A stretch of DNA of 64,000 bases, taken from positions 62,001 through 126,000 of the forward strand of contig NZ_NFJU01000006.1 in assembly GCF_002160025.1 (NCBI RefSeq). Direction: 5' to 3'. The position numbers and the translations under genes are program-made. The stretch comes from Anaeromassilibacillus sp. An200 (GTDB taxonomy: Bacteria > Bacillota > Clostridia > Oscillospirales > Acutalibacteraceae). Below are positions 25,140-32,667 of this stretch, piece by piece; the stretch's first letter is position 1, and each line of letters begins with the position of its first letter. The notes under the pieces are model-generated. The model was not told the origin of the DNA and ran no database searches. It worked only from the letters and a program-made list of their open reading frames with translations.

Positions 25140-25715
25140 TTATGACGCTGTCCATGTGCGCATCTTGGCACTCACCGGAATGTGAAGCATCGGGCACAGC
25201 GGCTTCCACACAGCCACCGCGATGCCGAAATCCACCATGCTGTGCACCACGGTGCCAAGCCCGACAAGCAGCAGAACCGAAACAACGTAGCCGCTCTCAT
25301 ACCAGCTTTCCGAGCCGTTTCCGGTAAAATAGAACGCCGTGACAACGACGGATTCGCACGCGCCGTGCAGGATGGCGAGCAGCAGGCCATAGGGTGTGGC
25401 AGTGCGCATGGATTGCAGGATAGAGCCGGATTTTTTGAGCAGGAACGCGCCCACCAGCACAAAGACAAGATGGGAGGCTGCGCGCAGCGCCACGACAAGC
25501 GGCATCGACAGGGCAAAGCCAATGCTTGTCACCACCGTAACCATGATGGCGGACGCGGGCGAAATAAACATGGCGATGAAGATCGGCACATGGCTGGCCA
25601 AAGTAAACGACATCGGCGGGATCCAGATCTTCGGCATAAACATCGGGATGATGATTCCAAGCGCGCACAAAAGCGCCGAAATGCACATCGAAACAACGGC
25701 GTCCTTCTTTTTCAT
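25140..25715 (-). CDS. niaX: ECF transporter S component, niacin type (NiaX-like)
   Basis: A 191-aa membrane protein with about six helices (for example VVSMCISALLCALGIIIPMF and SMPLVVALRAASHLVFVLVG). It is the substrate-capture subunit of an energy-coupling-factor transporter; the shared EcfAA'T module is elsewhere. Assignment to niacin rests on the adjacent niaR gene and on the NiaR-like operator between them. ATG 25715 has GAGGAGGAG 6 nt upstream; the ORF upstream of it is leader. Confidence 0.8.
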   Translation of the reverse strand: MKKKDAVVSMCISALLCALGIIIPMFMPKIWIPPMSFTLASHVPIFIAMFISPASAIMVTVVTSIGFALSMPLVVALRAASHLVFVLVGAFLLKKSGSILQSMRTATPYGLLLAILHGACESVVVTAFYFTGNGSESWYESGYVVSVLLLVGLGTVVHSMVDFGIAVAVWKPLCPMLHIPVSAKMRTWTAS

Positions 25716-25752
25716 GGCTGGCTCCTCCTCATGAATATGACAGTGTGTTATC

Positions 25753-25768
25753 AGGTGTCTTGACACCT
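25753..25768. promoter_or_regulatory. NiaR-type operator
   Basis: Perfect dyad AGGTGTC-TT-GACACCT directly downstream of the niaX -10. NiaR/YrxA sites are palindromes built on TGTC...GACA, as known for the family. Confidence 0.75.
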
Positions 25769-25797
25769 ATCATACTCATGAAAAGAACCTGTGTCAA
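25769..25797 (-). promoter_or_regulatory. Promoter of niaX
   Basis: Minus strand TTGACA, 17 nt, TATGAT, abutting the palindrome so that repressor binding would block initiation. Confidence 0.85.
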
Positions 25798-25857
25798 TGG
25801 CAAGGTTTCACGGACTTTTTTCCTCTTTCGGCCAAAAAATCGGAAGATTTGGCGGGG

Positions 25858-26394
25858 TTATTCGTCGCCGGGTGCAATGAGAATCCCCTTTTCCCGCAGG
25901 ACGGCGCAGATGCGGGCAAAGCAGCCGTCGTCCGGGCAGGAAAGGGTGTGCAGATGGATGCCGCCCGTGAGCGCGGAGAGGGGAGAAGCCTCCTGCTCGG
26001 AGAGCCTGCGCAGGAATTCGTCCGCGTCGTAGCGGGAAAAAATGTGCAGCTTGCCGCTGAGCTGGCCGTAGAGAGCGTGCTCCACCACCACATCCAGCAG
26101 GGCCCCGCCGTTGTCAACGACGGCATAGAGCTCTTCTCCAAGGCGGTCGCGTCCATGGCGGCACGCAATCGTGAAGGTTTTCCCGCGTCCCTCGCTGCGT
26201 GTGAGCACATAGCCGCGCGGCGTGGCCGCGATGGGGGCATTGAGCGCCCGGAGCATCGCCACATCGCCCACCACCGCCTGACGGCTCACATGAAACTGTT
26301 TTGCCAGCGCGGAAGCGCTCACCGGGCCTTCCGCCCGCTCCAGCTCGCAAAGAATCGCCTCGCGCCGCTCTTTCGCCGTCATTGTCTCTGCCAT
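25858..26394 (-). CDS. niaR: NiaR-type niacin-responsive repressor (HTH_11 + 3H domain)
   Basis: A 178-aa protein. The N-terminal HTH_11 is at about residues 8-60 (RREAILCELERAEGPVSASA, QFHVSRQAVVGDVAML). The C-terminal 3H domain has its conserved histidines in VEHALYG and GGIHLHTL. In this family niacin binding to the 3H domain promotes repression of NAD salvage and niacin transport genes. It is upstream of and in the same direction as niaX, with the operator between them. SD AAAGGAAG, 7 nt before ATG. Confidence 0.9.
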   Translation of the reverse strand: MAETMTAKERREAILCELERAEGPVSASALAKQFHVSRQAVVGDVAMLRALNAPIAATPRGYVLTRSEGRGKTFTIACRHGRDRLGEELYAVVDNGGALLDVVVEHALYGQLSGKLHIFSRYDADEFLRRLSEQEASPLSALTGGIHLHTLSCPDDGCFARICAVLREKGILIAPGDE

Positions 26395-26492
26395 TTTTGT
26401 TCTTCCTTTCTCCGCCGGGATCCTCGGATCTTATTCTGTTTTTTATTATACCAGACCCAACCCACAGATTGTGACAAAAAGAAAAATTTTCC

Positions 26493-26521
26493 TTGCCGCG
26501 CCGCTTTCCGCTTGCTATAAT
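26493..26521 (+). promoter_or_regulatory. Promoter of the 149-aa gene
   Basis: TTGCCG, 17 nt, TATAAT, 57 nt before the ATG. Confidence 0.7.
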
Positions 26522-26577
26522 AAAAAAACGTGCCCTAATGGTAATCCAAAATCAGCAAATATCCAGGAGGAAGAAAT

Positions 26578-27027
26578 ATGGCAAAAATTCGGGACGTCTA
26601 TACGAGTGATGCTTACTATCCGTTTCTCTGCTATTGCGAGAGCTGCGGGTATGAGGAAATGCACGATCTGGTGCGCTGCCCCTTTTCCAGGCTGAAGGAG
26701 GAGCCGGATATCACCCCGGCGCTGGTCAGCCGGATCCGGGTGACGTATCTGGCATATCTGAAGGCGCACCCGGAGGAGTTCCTGCTGGAGAAAAAGAAGG
26801 CTGTGGCGGCGGCTGCCCGCGCTCCGAAAACGGGATTGGAGGAGGCCGAGGAAAAGCTGCGCACATTCTTCCAGGAGAACGCGGATCGCCTGATCCATGT
26901 CTCGGAGGCCGTCAAGGCGATCGCGCCGCAGAAGCTGCGCCGCGCGGATGTGGCCGCAATCCTCGACAAGGCCGACTGGTGCCGCCTCGTCGATAATTCC
27001 ACATATTTCTACTGTGGGGAGCGCTGA
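26578..27027 (+). CDS. Hypothetical protein with N-terminal cysteine cluster (149 aa)
   Basis: Good SD (AGGAGGAAGAAAT before ATG) and its own promoter and terminator show a real gene. Residues 17-35 carry C-x-C-x2-C and a fourth Cys (FLCYCESCGYEEMHDLVRC), consistent with a zinc knuckle. The middle is helical and charged (EEAEEKLRTFFQENADRL). No named family recognised. The stop codon lies inside the terminator loop. Confidence 0.75.
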   Translation: MAKIRDVYTSDAYYPFLCYCESCGYEEMHDLVRCPFSRLKEEPDITPALVSRIRVTYLAYLKAHPEEFLLEKKKAVAAAARAPKTGLEEAEEKLRTFFQENADRLIHVSEAVKAIAPQKLRRADVAAILDKADWCRLVDNSTYFYCGER

Positions 27028-27046
27028 AGGCGCTCTCTTTTTCTTT
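27019..27046 (+). terminator. Intrinsic terminator overlapping the stop of the 149-aa gene
   Basis: GAGCGC-TGAAG-GCGCTC then TCTTTTTCTTTT; the loop contains the TGA stop. Confidence 0.85.
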
Positions 27047-27049
27047 TCG

Positions 27050-27078
27050 GTGACAAACGACGCGGGCGGTGTTATACT
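27050..27078 (+). promoter_or_regulatory. Promoter of the MIF-like gene
   Basis: GTGACA, 17 nt, TATACT. Confidence 0.6.
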
Positions 27079-27117
27079 GAAAGAAATTCTTATTTTGAAA
27101 CGGAAAGGATGCTGACC

Positions 27118-27462
27118 ATGCCCTGTATTCAATGGAAAACGAATTTCGCTATCACCCCCACGCAGGAGGAATCCCTGCGCTCCGCTCTCGGGGAGGCAAT
27201 CGCGCTGCTTCCCGGCAAGAGCAAAAGCTGGCTGATGCTGACCTTTGAGCCGGAAACCCGCATGGCTTTCCGCGGCGAGGCGAATGAACCGATGGCTTTC
27301 ATTGCCGTGGATCTGTACGGCGGCGCGCCCGACTCCGCCTGCGATCAGCTGACCGCCCGCCTGTGCTCGATGGCGCAGTCTGTGCTGGGGATCCAGCCCG
27401 ACCATGTCTATGTGCGCTATCTTGCGACGAATCAATGGGGCTGGAACGGCTCGAATTTCTGA
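27118..27462 (+). CDS. MIF/phenylpyruvate tautomerase-like protein
   Basis: A 114-aa protein of the macrophage migration inhibitory factor family in the tautomerase superfamily. Start ATG 27118 exposes Pro after Met removal (MPCIQWKTN), the catalytic base of the family. LMLTFEPETRMAFRG and the C-terminal YVRYLATNQWGWNGSNF match MIF-like tails. SD AAAGGA, 8 nt spacing. An ATG three codons earlier would bury the Pro and was rejected. Bacterial MIF function is unsettled. Confidence 0.88.
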   Translation: MPCIQWKTNFAITPTQEESLRSALGEAIALLPGKSKSWLMLTFEPETRMAFRGEANEPMAFIAVDLYGGAPDSACDQLTARLCSMAQSVLGIQPDHVYVRYLATNQWGWNGSNF

Positions 27463-27473
27463 GCGCATTCCTC

Positions 27474-27503
27474 TTGACAATCCGCACCGCGCGGCGCTAT
27501 AAT
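27474..27503 (+). promoter_or_regulatory. Promoter of the T-box-leuAB operon
   Basis: TTGACA, 18 nt, TATAAT. Confidence 0.85.
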
Positions 27504-27529
27504 ATTTTCCAATACAATTTCACAGCCAC

Positions 27530-27815
27530 AAAAAGGCGATGAAGGGAAAAAGACGCTTTTGAAAACCGCAAGAGAGCCGGCGGGCGGTGTGAGCCGGTGG
27601 TTTTATCAGCGTGTATAACTCATCCCGGAGCTGCCGGTCTGACGCGCTCTCTGCGGCGTGTAGGGCCGGACGCAGAGGCAGCGTTACAGGCCAAGGCCTT
27701 CGGGGAGTTCCTGAGAGGTCTGAGGGCGCGCCCAGCGCGCTGAATTTGGGTGGTACCGCGGATGGAATCATTCGCCCCGAGCTTTCATCACGAGAGTTCG
27801 GGGCTTTTTTGTTCC
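27530..27815 (+). promoter_or_regulatory. T-box riboswitch (leucine)
   Basis: A tRNA-sensing leader controlling leuA by transcription antitermination. The universal T-box bulge TGGGTGGTACCGCGG is at about 27749-27763. The terminator (GCCCCGAGCT...AGTTCGGGGC then TTTTTTG) is at about 27774-27812, and the competing antiterminator uses the T-box bulge segment. Stem I begins near 27570, and the likely specifier is CTC (Leu) in TATAACTCATCC near 27617. Uncharged tRNA-Leu would prevent termination. Leucine specificity agrees with the downstream genes. Confidence 0.92.
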
Positions 27816-27845
27816 CGTCTCTCAGCGAGACAGGAGGTATTTGCG

Positions 27846-29549
27846 ATGTTGAACAAAGGCTGTAAAAAGTACATTCCGTTTTCTCCCGTGTCCCTGCCGG
27901 ACCGCACCTGGCCCGACAAGGTGATCACAAAAGCGCCGATTTGGTGCAGCGTCGACCTGCGCGACGGCAACCAGGCGCTGATCGATCCGATGAACCTCGA
28001 GGAGAAGCTGCTGTTTTTCAAAACGCTGGTCGAGATTGGCTTCAAAGAGATTGAGATCGGTTTCCCCTCCGCCTCGGAGACGGAATATGAGATCTGCCGC
28101 GCGCTGATCGAGCGGAACCTGATCCCGGACGATGTGACCATCCAGGTGCTCGTGCAGTGCCGCCCGCACCTCATTCAGAAAACCTTTGAAGCGATCGACG
28201 GCGCGAAAAATGTCATCGTCCATTTCTATAACTCCACCTCGACACTTCAGCGCAAGGTCGTGTTCAAGACCGATATGCAGGGCGTCATCGACATCGCGGT
28301 GGAGGGCGCGAAGCTGGTCCGTGAGCTGACGGAGAAGGAGATCGCCCGCACCGGCGCAAACATCCGCTATGAGTATTCCCCCGAAAGCTTCTCCGGCACG
28401 GAGATCGACAACGCCGTTTTGATCTGTGAGAAGGTGCTGGAGACGCTCGGCGCGACGCCGGAAAACAAGGTGATTCTGAACCTGCCGAACACCGTGGAGA
28501 TGTCCACGCCGAACCACCACGCGGATCAGATCGAATATTTCTGCCGCAACCTCAAGCACCGCGACTGCGCCATCATCAGCCTGCACCCGCACAACGATCG
28601 CGGCACCGGCACCGCCGCTACCGAGCTCGGCATTCTCGCGGGCGCGGAGCGCGTGGAGGGTACGCTGTTCGGCAACGGCGAGCGCACCGGCAACGCCGAT
28701 ATCATGAACGTCGCCATGAATATGTTCTCGCAGGGCGTGGATCCCGGTCTTGACTTCTCCGATCTGCGCCGCATCCGTGAAATCTATGAGAAATGCACCC
28801 GCATGACCGTTCCGCCGCGCTATCCGTACGCGGGCGATCTGGTGTTCACGGCTTTCTCCGGTTCGCACCAGGACGCGATCAGCAAGGGCGTGAAGTATAT
28901 GCAGGACAGCGACAGCCCGTACTGGGAGGTGCCGTACCTGCCGATCGACCCGGCGGACGTGGGCCGCAAGTACGAGCCGATCATCCGCATCAACAGCCAG
29001 TCCGGCAAGGGCGGCGCGGCGTTTGTGATGCAGCAGTCGTTTGGCTACGAGCTGCCCAAGGCCATGCACCCGGAATTCGGCGCAATGGTCAAGCACGCCT
29101 GCGACGAGGCCGGGCGCGAGCTCAAGCCGCAGGAGATCTTCGACATCTTCCGCCGCGAGTATCTCGAAATCAAGTATCCCTACAACCTCAAGCAGTATAA
29201 GCTGTATGAGGAAAACGAGGCCGAGAGCGACAACACCGTCGTGCACTTTGAGGGCAACCTGCGTTTCCGCCACGAGGATCACCAGATCAGCGGACGCGGC
29301 AACGGCCCGATCGACGCGTTCTTCAACGCCCTGCGCACGATCGGCATCACCGATTACCAGTTCGTTTCCTACAGCGAGCACGCCGTGGGAGCGGGCGCGG
29401 ACTCGAAGGCTCTGTCTTACATCCAGCTTCGTGACAAGGACGGAAAGACCGTGTTCGGCGCGGGCATGGACGGCAACATCAGCCTTGCTTCCATCAAGGG
29501 TATTATCTGTGCGATCAACCGCGCGTCCGGCGAACAGAAAAAGCAGTAA
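27846..29549 (+). CDS. leuA: 2-isopropylmalate synthase (long type)
   Basis: Condenses acetyl-CoA and 2-oxoisovalerate, the first committed step of leucine synthesis. The 567-aa length matches the long LeuA form. The HMGL-like catalytic domain has WCSVDLRDGNQAL and SLHPHNDRGTG (metal-binding HxH) and ERVEGTLFGNGERTGN. The C-terminal regulatory LeuA dimer domain starts near residue 430 and ends with GADSKALSYIQLR. AGGAGGT is 7 nt before ATG. The longer frame to 27750 runs through the riboswitch and is not coding. Confidence 0.96.
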   Translation: MLNKGCKKYIPFSPVSLPDRTWPDKVITKAPIWCSVDLRDGNQALIDPMNLEEKLLFFKTLVEIGFKEIEIGFPSASETEYEICRALIERNLIPDDVTIQVLVQCRPHLIQKTFEAIDGAKNVIVHFYNSTSTLQRKVVFKTDMQGVIDIAVEGAKLVRELTEKEIARTGANIRYEYSPESFSGTEIDNAVLICEKVLETLGATPENKVILNLPNTVEMSTPNHHADQIEYFCRNLKHRDCAIISLHPHNDRGTGTAATELGILAGAERVEGTLFGNGERTGNADIMNVAMNMFSQGVDPGLDFSDLRRIREIYEKCTRMTVPPRYPYAGDLVFTAFSGSHQDAISKGVKYMQDSDSPYWEVPYLPIDPADVGRKYEPIIRINSQSGKGGAAFVMQQSFGYELPKAMHPEFGAMVKHACDEAGRELKPQEIFDIFRREYLEIKYPYNLKQYKLYEENEAESDNTVVHFEGNLRFRHEDHQISGRGNGPIDAFFNALRTIGITDYQFVSYSEHAVGAGADSKALSYIQLRDKDGKTVFGAGMDGNISLASIKGIICAINRASGEQKKQ

Positions 29550-29564
29550 CGGGAGGACGTCAGC

Positions 29565-30638
29565 ATGAGAGAATATAACATCGCTGTCTTGAAGGGAGAC
29601 GGCATCGGCCCGGAGATCGTAAACGAAGCGATCCGCGTTCTTGACAAGGCCGGAGAGAAATTCGGCTTCCATATGAACTACACCTATGCCCTGCTGGGCG
29701 GCTGCGCCATCGACGAGACGGGCGTGCCGCTGCCGCAGGAGACGATCGACGCATGCAAGGCGGCGGACTCCACGCTGCTCGGCGCGGTCGGCGGCCCGAA
29801 GTGGGATAACGTCCCCGGCGATCGCCGCCCGGAGAAGGGCCTGCTCGGCATCCGCGGAGCGCTCGGCCTGTTCGCGAACCTGCGCCCGGCCGTCATCTTC
29901 CCGCAGCTGCGCAGCGCTTCCCCGCTGCGCCCGGAGATCATCGGCGAGGGCCTGGATATCCTGGTGGTGCGCGAGCTGACCGGCGGCATCTATTTCGGCG
30001 AGCGTGGCCGCCGCACGGTCGACGGGGCCGAAGCCGCCTACGACACGGAACAGTATTCCGTGCCGGAGATTGAGCGCATCGCCCGCGTGGCCTTTGAGAT
30101 GGCAAGAAAGAGAAAGAGCCGCGTGTGCAGCGTCGACAAGGCGAATGTGCTGGAAAGCTCCCGCCTGTGGCGCGCCACCGTCACCCGCATCCGTGACGAG
30201 GAGTTCCCGGATGTGGAGCTTTCCCATATGTATGTGGACAACTGCGCCATGCAGCTGGTGCGCAATCCCGGCCAGTTTGACGTGATTGTGACCTCCAACA
30301 TCTTCGGCGACATTCTCTCCGACGAGGCCTCCATGATCAGCGGCAGCATCGGCATGCTTGCGAGCGCCAGCCTGAGCGGCGGCAAGTCCGGCCTGTATGA
30401 GCCGATCCACGGCTCTGCCCCGGATATCGCGGGCACCGGCAAGGCGAACCCGCTCGCCACGATCCTCTCCGCCGCGATGATGCTGCGCTATTCGCTCGGG
30501 GAAGCCGAGGCCGCGGACGCGATCGAAGCCGCCGTTTCCCGCGCGCTCGAAAAGGGCCGCACCGCCGATATCTGTACCGAGGGCATGAAGCTGGTCTCCT
30601 GCGCGGAGATGGGCGCGCTCGTCTGCGAGTCGCTCTAA
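29565..30638 (+). CDS. leuB: 3-isopropylmalate dehydrogenase
   Basis: NAD-dependent oxidative decarboxylase of leucine synthesis, 357 aa. Family marks: GDGIGPEIV at the N-terminus, [52 protein letters not shown] and [20 protein letters not shown]. It starts 15 nt after leuA with SD GGGAGGA, clearly one operon. No leuC/leuD follow within the window, so the isomerase must be encoded elsewhere. Confidence 0.96.
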   Translation: MREYNIAVLKGDGIGPEIVNEAIRVLDKAGEKFGFHMNYTYALLGGCAIDETGVPLPQETIDACKAADSTLLGAVGGPKWDNVPGDRRPEKGLLGIRGALGLFANLRPAVIFPQLRSASPLRPEIIGEGLDILVVRELTGGIYFGERGRRTVDGAEAAYDTEQYSVPEIERIARVAFEMARKRKSRVCSVDKANVLESSRLWRATVTRIRDEEFPDVELSHMYVDNCAMQLVRNPGQFDVIVTSNIFGDILSDEASMISGSIGMLASASLSGGKSGLYEPIHGSAPDIAGTGKANPLATILSAAMMLRYSLGEAEAADAIEAAVSRALEKGRTADICTEGMKLVSCAEMGALVCESL

Positions 30639-30691
30639 GCGCCAAATCCGTTCGAAGCAGACGCAGAAACGCTTCTCAAACTATATCAGCA

Positions 30692-30724
30692 AGCCCGGGG
30701 GCCGCAAGGGGCCGCCGGGCTCGC
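30692..30724 (+). terminator. Possible terminator after leuB
   Basis: AGCCCGGGGGCC-GCAAG-GGCCGCCGGGCT; GC-rich stem but only a poor T-run (TCGCTTTG), so readthrough to azlCD is likely. Confidence 0.45.
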
Positions 30725-30744
30725 TTTGTCGGGGAATGAAAATC

Positions 30745-31455
30745 ATGTCGGAACAACTCACCTTTCGCAAGGGTCTGAAAGACGGCCTGCCGATCTGTCT
30801 CGGCTACATCAGCGTTTCCTTCGCCTTCGGCATGATGGCGACGCAGGGCGGCCTGCCCGTGTGGGTGGCGCTGCTCATCTCGATGACGAACCTCACCTCC
30901 GCCGGGCAGGTGGCCGGGACGGCGCTGATCCTCTCCGGCGGCTTGTATGTGGAGATAGCCGTCACCACCTTTGTCATCAACATCCGCTATATGCTCATGT
31001 CGCTCTCGCTTTCCCAGAAGGTGGACGAGGCCATGACCACCTTGCAGCGCTGGGTGCTCTCCTTCGGCGTGACGGATGAAATCTTCGCCGTCGCCATGCA
31101 GCAGAAGGGATCGATCAATGCCCGCTATTTTTCGGGCCTGATCCTCACGCCGTATTTCGGCTGGGCGCTGGGCACCTTCCTCGGTGCGGCCGCCACGGGA
31201 ATTCTGCCGGAATCGCTGCGCAGCGCGCTGGGGATCGCGATTTACGGGATGTTCCTCGCGATCATTATCCCGCCGTCGCGCACGTCAAAGCCGATCCGCC
31301 GTGTGGTGATTTTCGCGGGAGTGCTCTCGTGCCTGTTCACCTGGACGCCCGGCCTGAACCGCCTTTCGAGCGGCTGGGTGATCATCGTCTGCGCCGTCGC
31401 GGCCTCCGCGCTCGCGGCGCTGCGCTACCCCGTGGCAAAGGAGGCGCAGACATAA
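30745..31455 (+). CDS. azlC: AzlC-family branched-chain amino acid exporter, large subunit
   Basis: A 236-aa polytopic membrane protein with the AzlC signature regions KDGLPICLGYISVSFAFGMM, NLTSAGQVAG and TFVINIRYMLMSLSLS. With AzlD it forms an exporter of leucine/valine and analogues. It follows leuAB and may share its readthrough transcription, fitting control of leucine excess. ATG 30745 (MSEQ) was preferred; an ATG nine nt earlier sits too close to the GGGGA. Confidence 0.92.
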   Translation: MSEQLTFRKGLKDGLPICLGYISVSFAFGMMATQGGLPVWVALLISMTNLTSAGQVAGTALILSGGLYVEIAVTTFVINIRYMLMSLSLSQKVDEAMTTLQRWVLSFGVTDEIFAVAMQQKGSINARYFSGLILTPYFGWALGTFLGAAATGILPESLRSALGIAIYGMFLAIIIPPSRTSKPIRRVVIFAGVLSCLFTWTPGLNRLSSGWVIIVCAVAASALAALRYPVAKEAQT

Positions 31456-31785
31456 ATGAACTATGCTTATGTTTTGACTGGTGTGCTGATTATGGCGCTC
31501 GTCACCTATGTGGTGCGCATGCTGCCGCTCGCCGTGTTCCGCAAAAAGATCACGAACCAGTTTATCCAGTCCTTTCTCGCTTATGTCCCGTATGCCGTGC
31601 TGTCCGCGATGACCTTCCCGGCGATCCTGTCGTCCACCTCCAGCGGGTGGAGCGCCGCTGCCGGGCTTTTGGTCGCGATTGTACTTGCGTATAAGGACAA
31701 GGGCCTGCTGATCGTTGCCCTCGGTGCGACGGCTGCCGTTTTTGTGGTGGAGCAGGGGATGGCGCTCGCGGGGCTTCCGCTCTGA
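31456..31785 (+). CDS. azlD: AzlD-family branched-chain amino acid exporter, small subunit
   Basis: A 109-aa protein with three to four hydrophobic helices. TYVVRMLPLAVFRKKI and FLAYVPYAVLSAMTFPAIL are typical of AzlD. The ATG directly follows the azlC stop with GGAGG inside the azlC end, so the subunits are co-translated. Confidence 0.93.
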   Translation: MNYAYVLTGVLIMALVTYVVRMLPLAVFRKKITNQFIQSFLAYVPYAVLSAMTFPAILSSTSSGWSAAAGLLVAIVLAYKDKGLLIVALGATAAVFVVEQGMALAGLPL

Positions 31786-31811
31786 TCCGGGCTTTTGCGC
31801 AAAAGCCCGGA
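31786..31811 (+). terminator. Hairpin after azlD
   Basis: TCCGGGCTTTTG-CG-CAAAAGCCCGGA begins at the base after the azlD stop. The T-run (TTTTTT) comes 10 nt later, so termination may be inefficient. Confidence 0.55.
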
Positions 31812-31878
31812 GAGGGGTGGTTTTTTCGCGCGGAGCGTGTATAATAGAGAACGGAACGTCCATACAAGGGAGGGAACC

Positions 31879-32568
31879 ATGATGGAGCCGGTACAGGAGA
31901 TCCGGGACAGGCTGTTTGCGCTTCAGGATCCGGAATACCGTCTGTTCCAATCCAGGCTGATGCCTACCGTGGATCCGGCGTGCGTGATTGGCGTGCGTAC
32001 CCCCGATCTGCGCAAACTCAGCCGGGAACTGGCGGGGACGGAACAGGCCGCCGCTTTTGTGCGGCAGCTTCCGCATGACTACTATGAGGAAAACAACCTG
32101 CACGGTTTGCTGATCGCTTCCCTGCGGGATTACGGCGAGACAGTGGCCGCGCTTGAATCCTTCCTTCCCCATGTCGACAACTGGGCGACGTGCGATCTGC
32201 TGCATCCGCGCGCGTTTGACAAGTGCCCGGAAGCTTTGCCGGATCAGCTGTTCCGCTGGCTGCAAAGCGATGGGACGTACACGGTTCGCTTTGCGATGGG
32301 GATGCTCATGAGCCTGTATCTTGACGAAGCGTTCCGGCCCAGGTACGCGGACTGGGTCGCCGGGGTGAAAAGCGAAGAATATTATGTCAACATGATGGCG
32401 GCGTGGTATTTTGCCACTGCCCTTGCCAAGCGATGGGACGATGTGTTCCCGTATCTTACGGATCACCGCCTTCCCGTGTGGACGCACAACAAAGCCATCC
32501 AGAAGGCGATTGAAAGCCGCCGCATTTCCCCGGAGCAGAAACAAATTCTGCGTTCCCTGAAACGCTGA
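31879..32568 (+). CDS. AlkD-like DNA alkylation repair protein
   Basis: A 229-aa all-helical HEAT-like repeat protein of the DNA_alkylation family. Landmarks: VIGVRTPDLRKLSREL, HDYYEENNLHGLLIA, VDNWATCDLLHPR (the Trp-Asp region used for lesion contact) and YYVNMMAAWYFATALAK. Family members are glycosylases that release N3/N7-alkylated purines without base flipping. The clustered MEENNLH variant is common in Firmicutes homologues whose activity is less certain. SD GGGAGGG before ATGATG; TATAAT lies at 31840-31845. Confidence 0.88.
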   Translation: MMEPVQEIRDRLFALQDPEYRLFQSRLMPTVDPACVIGVRTPDLRKLSRELAGTEQAAAFVRQLPHDYYEENNLHGLLIASLRDYGETVAALESFLPHVDNWATCDLLHPRAFDKCPEALPDQLFRWLQSDGTYTVRFAMGMLMSLYLDEAFRPRYADWVAGVKSEEYYVNMMAAWYFATALAKRWDDVFPYLTDHRLPVWTHNKAIQKAIESRRISPEQKQILRSLKR

Positions 32569-32667
32569 TTCTTTTCCCGGCTTTTTTCCTTCCCGGCCCG
32601 GCGCGAAAACCGGCGGGATGTCGGAAAGGAGCCTCAGATTTTATTTTAACGCAAAGGAGAGAATACC

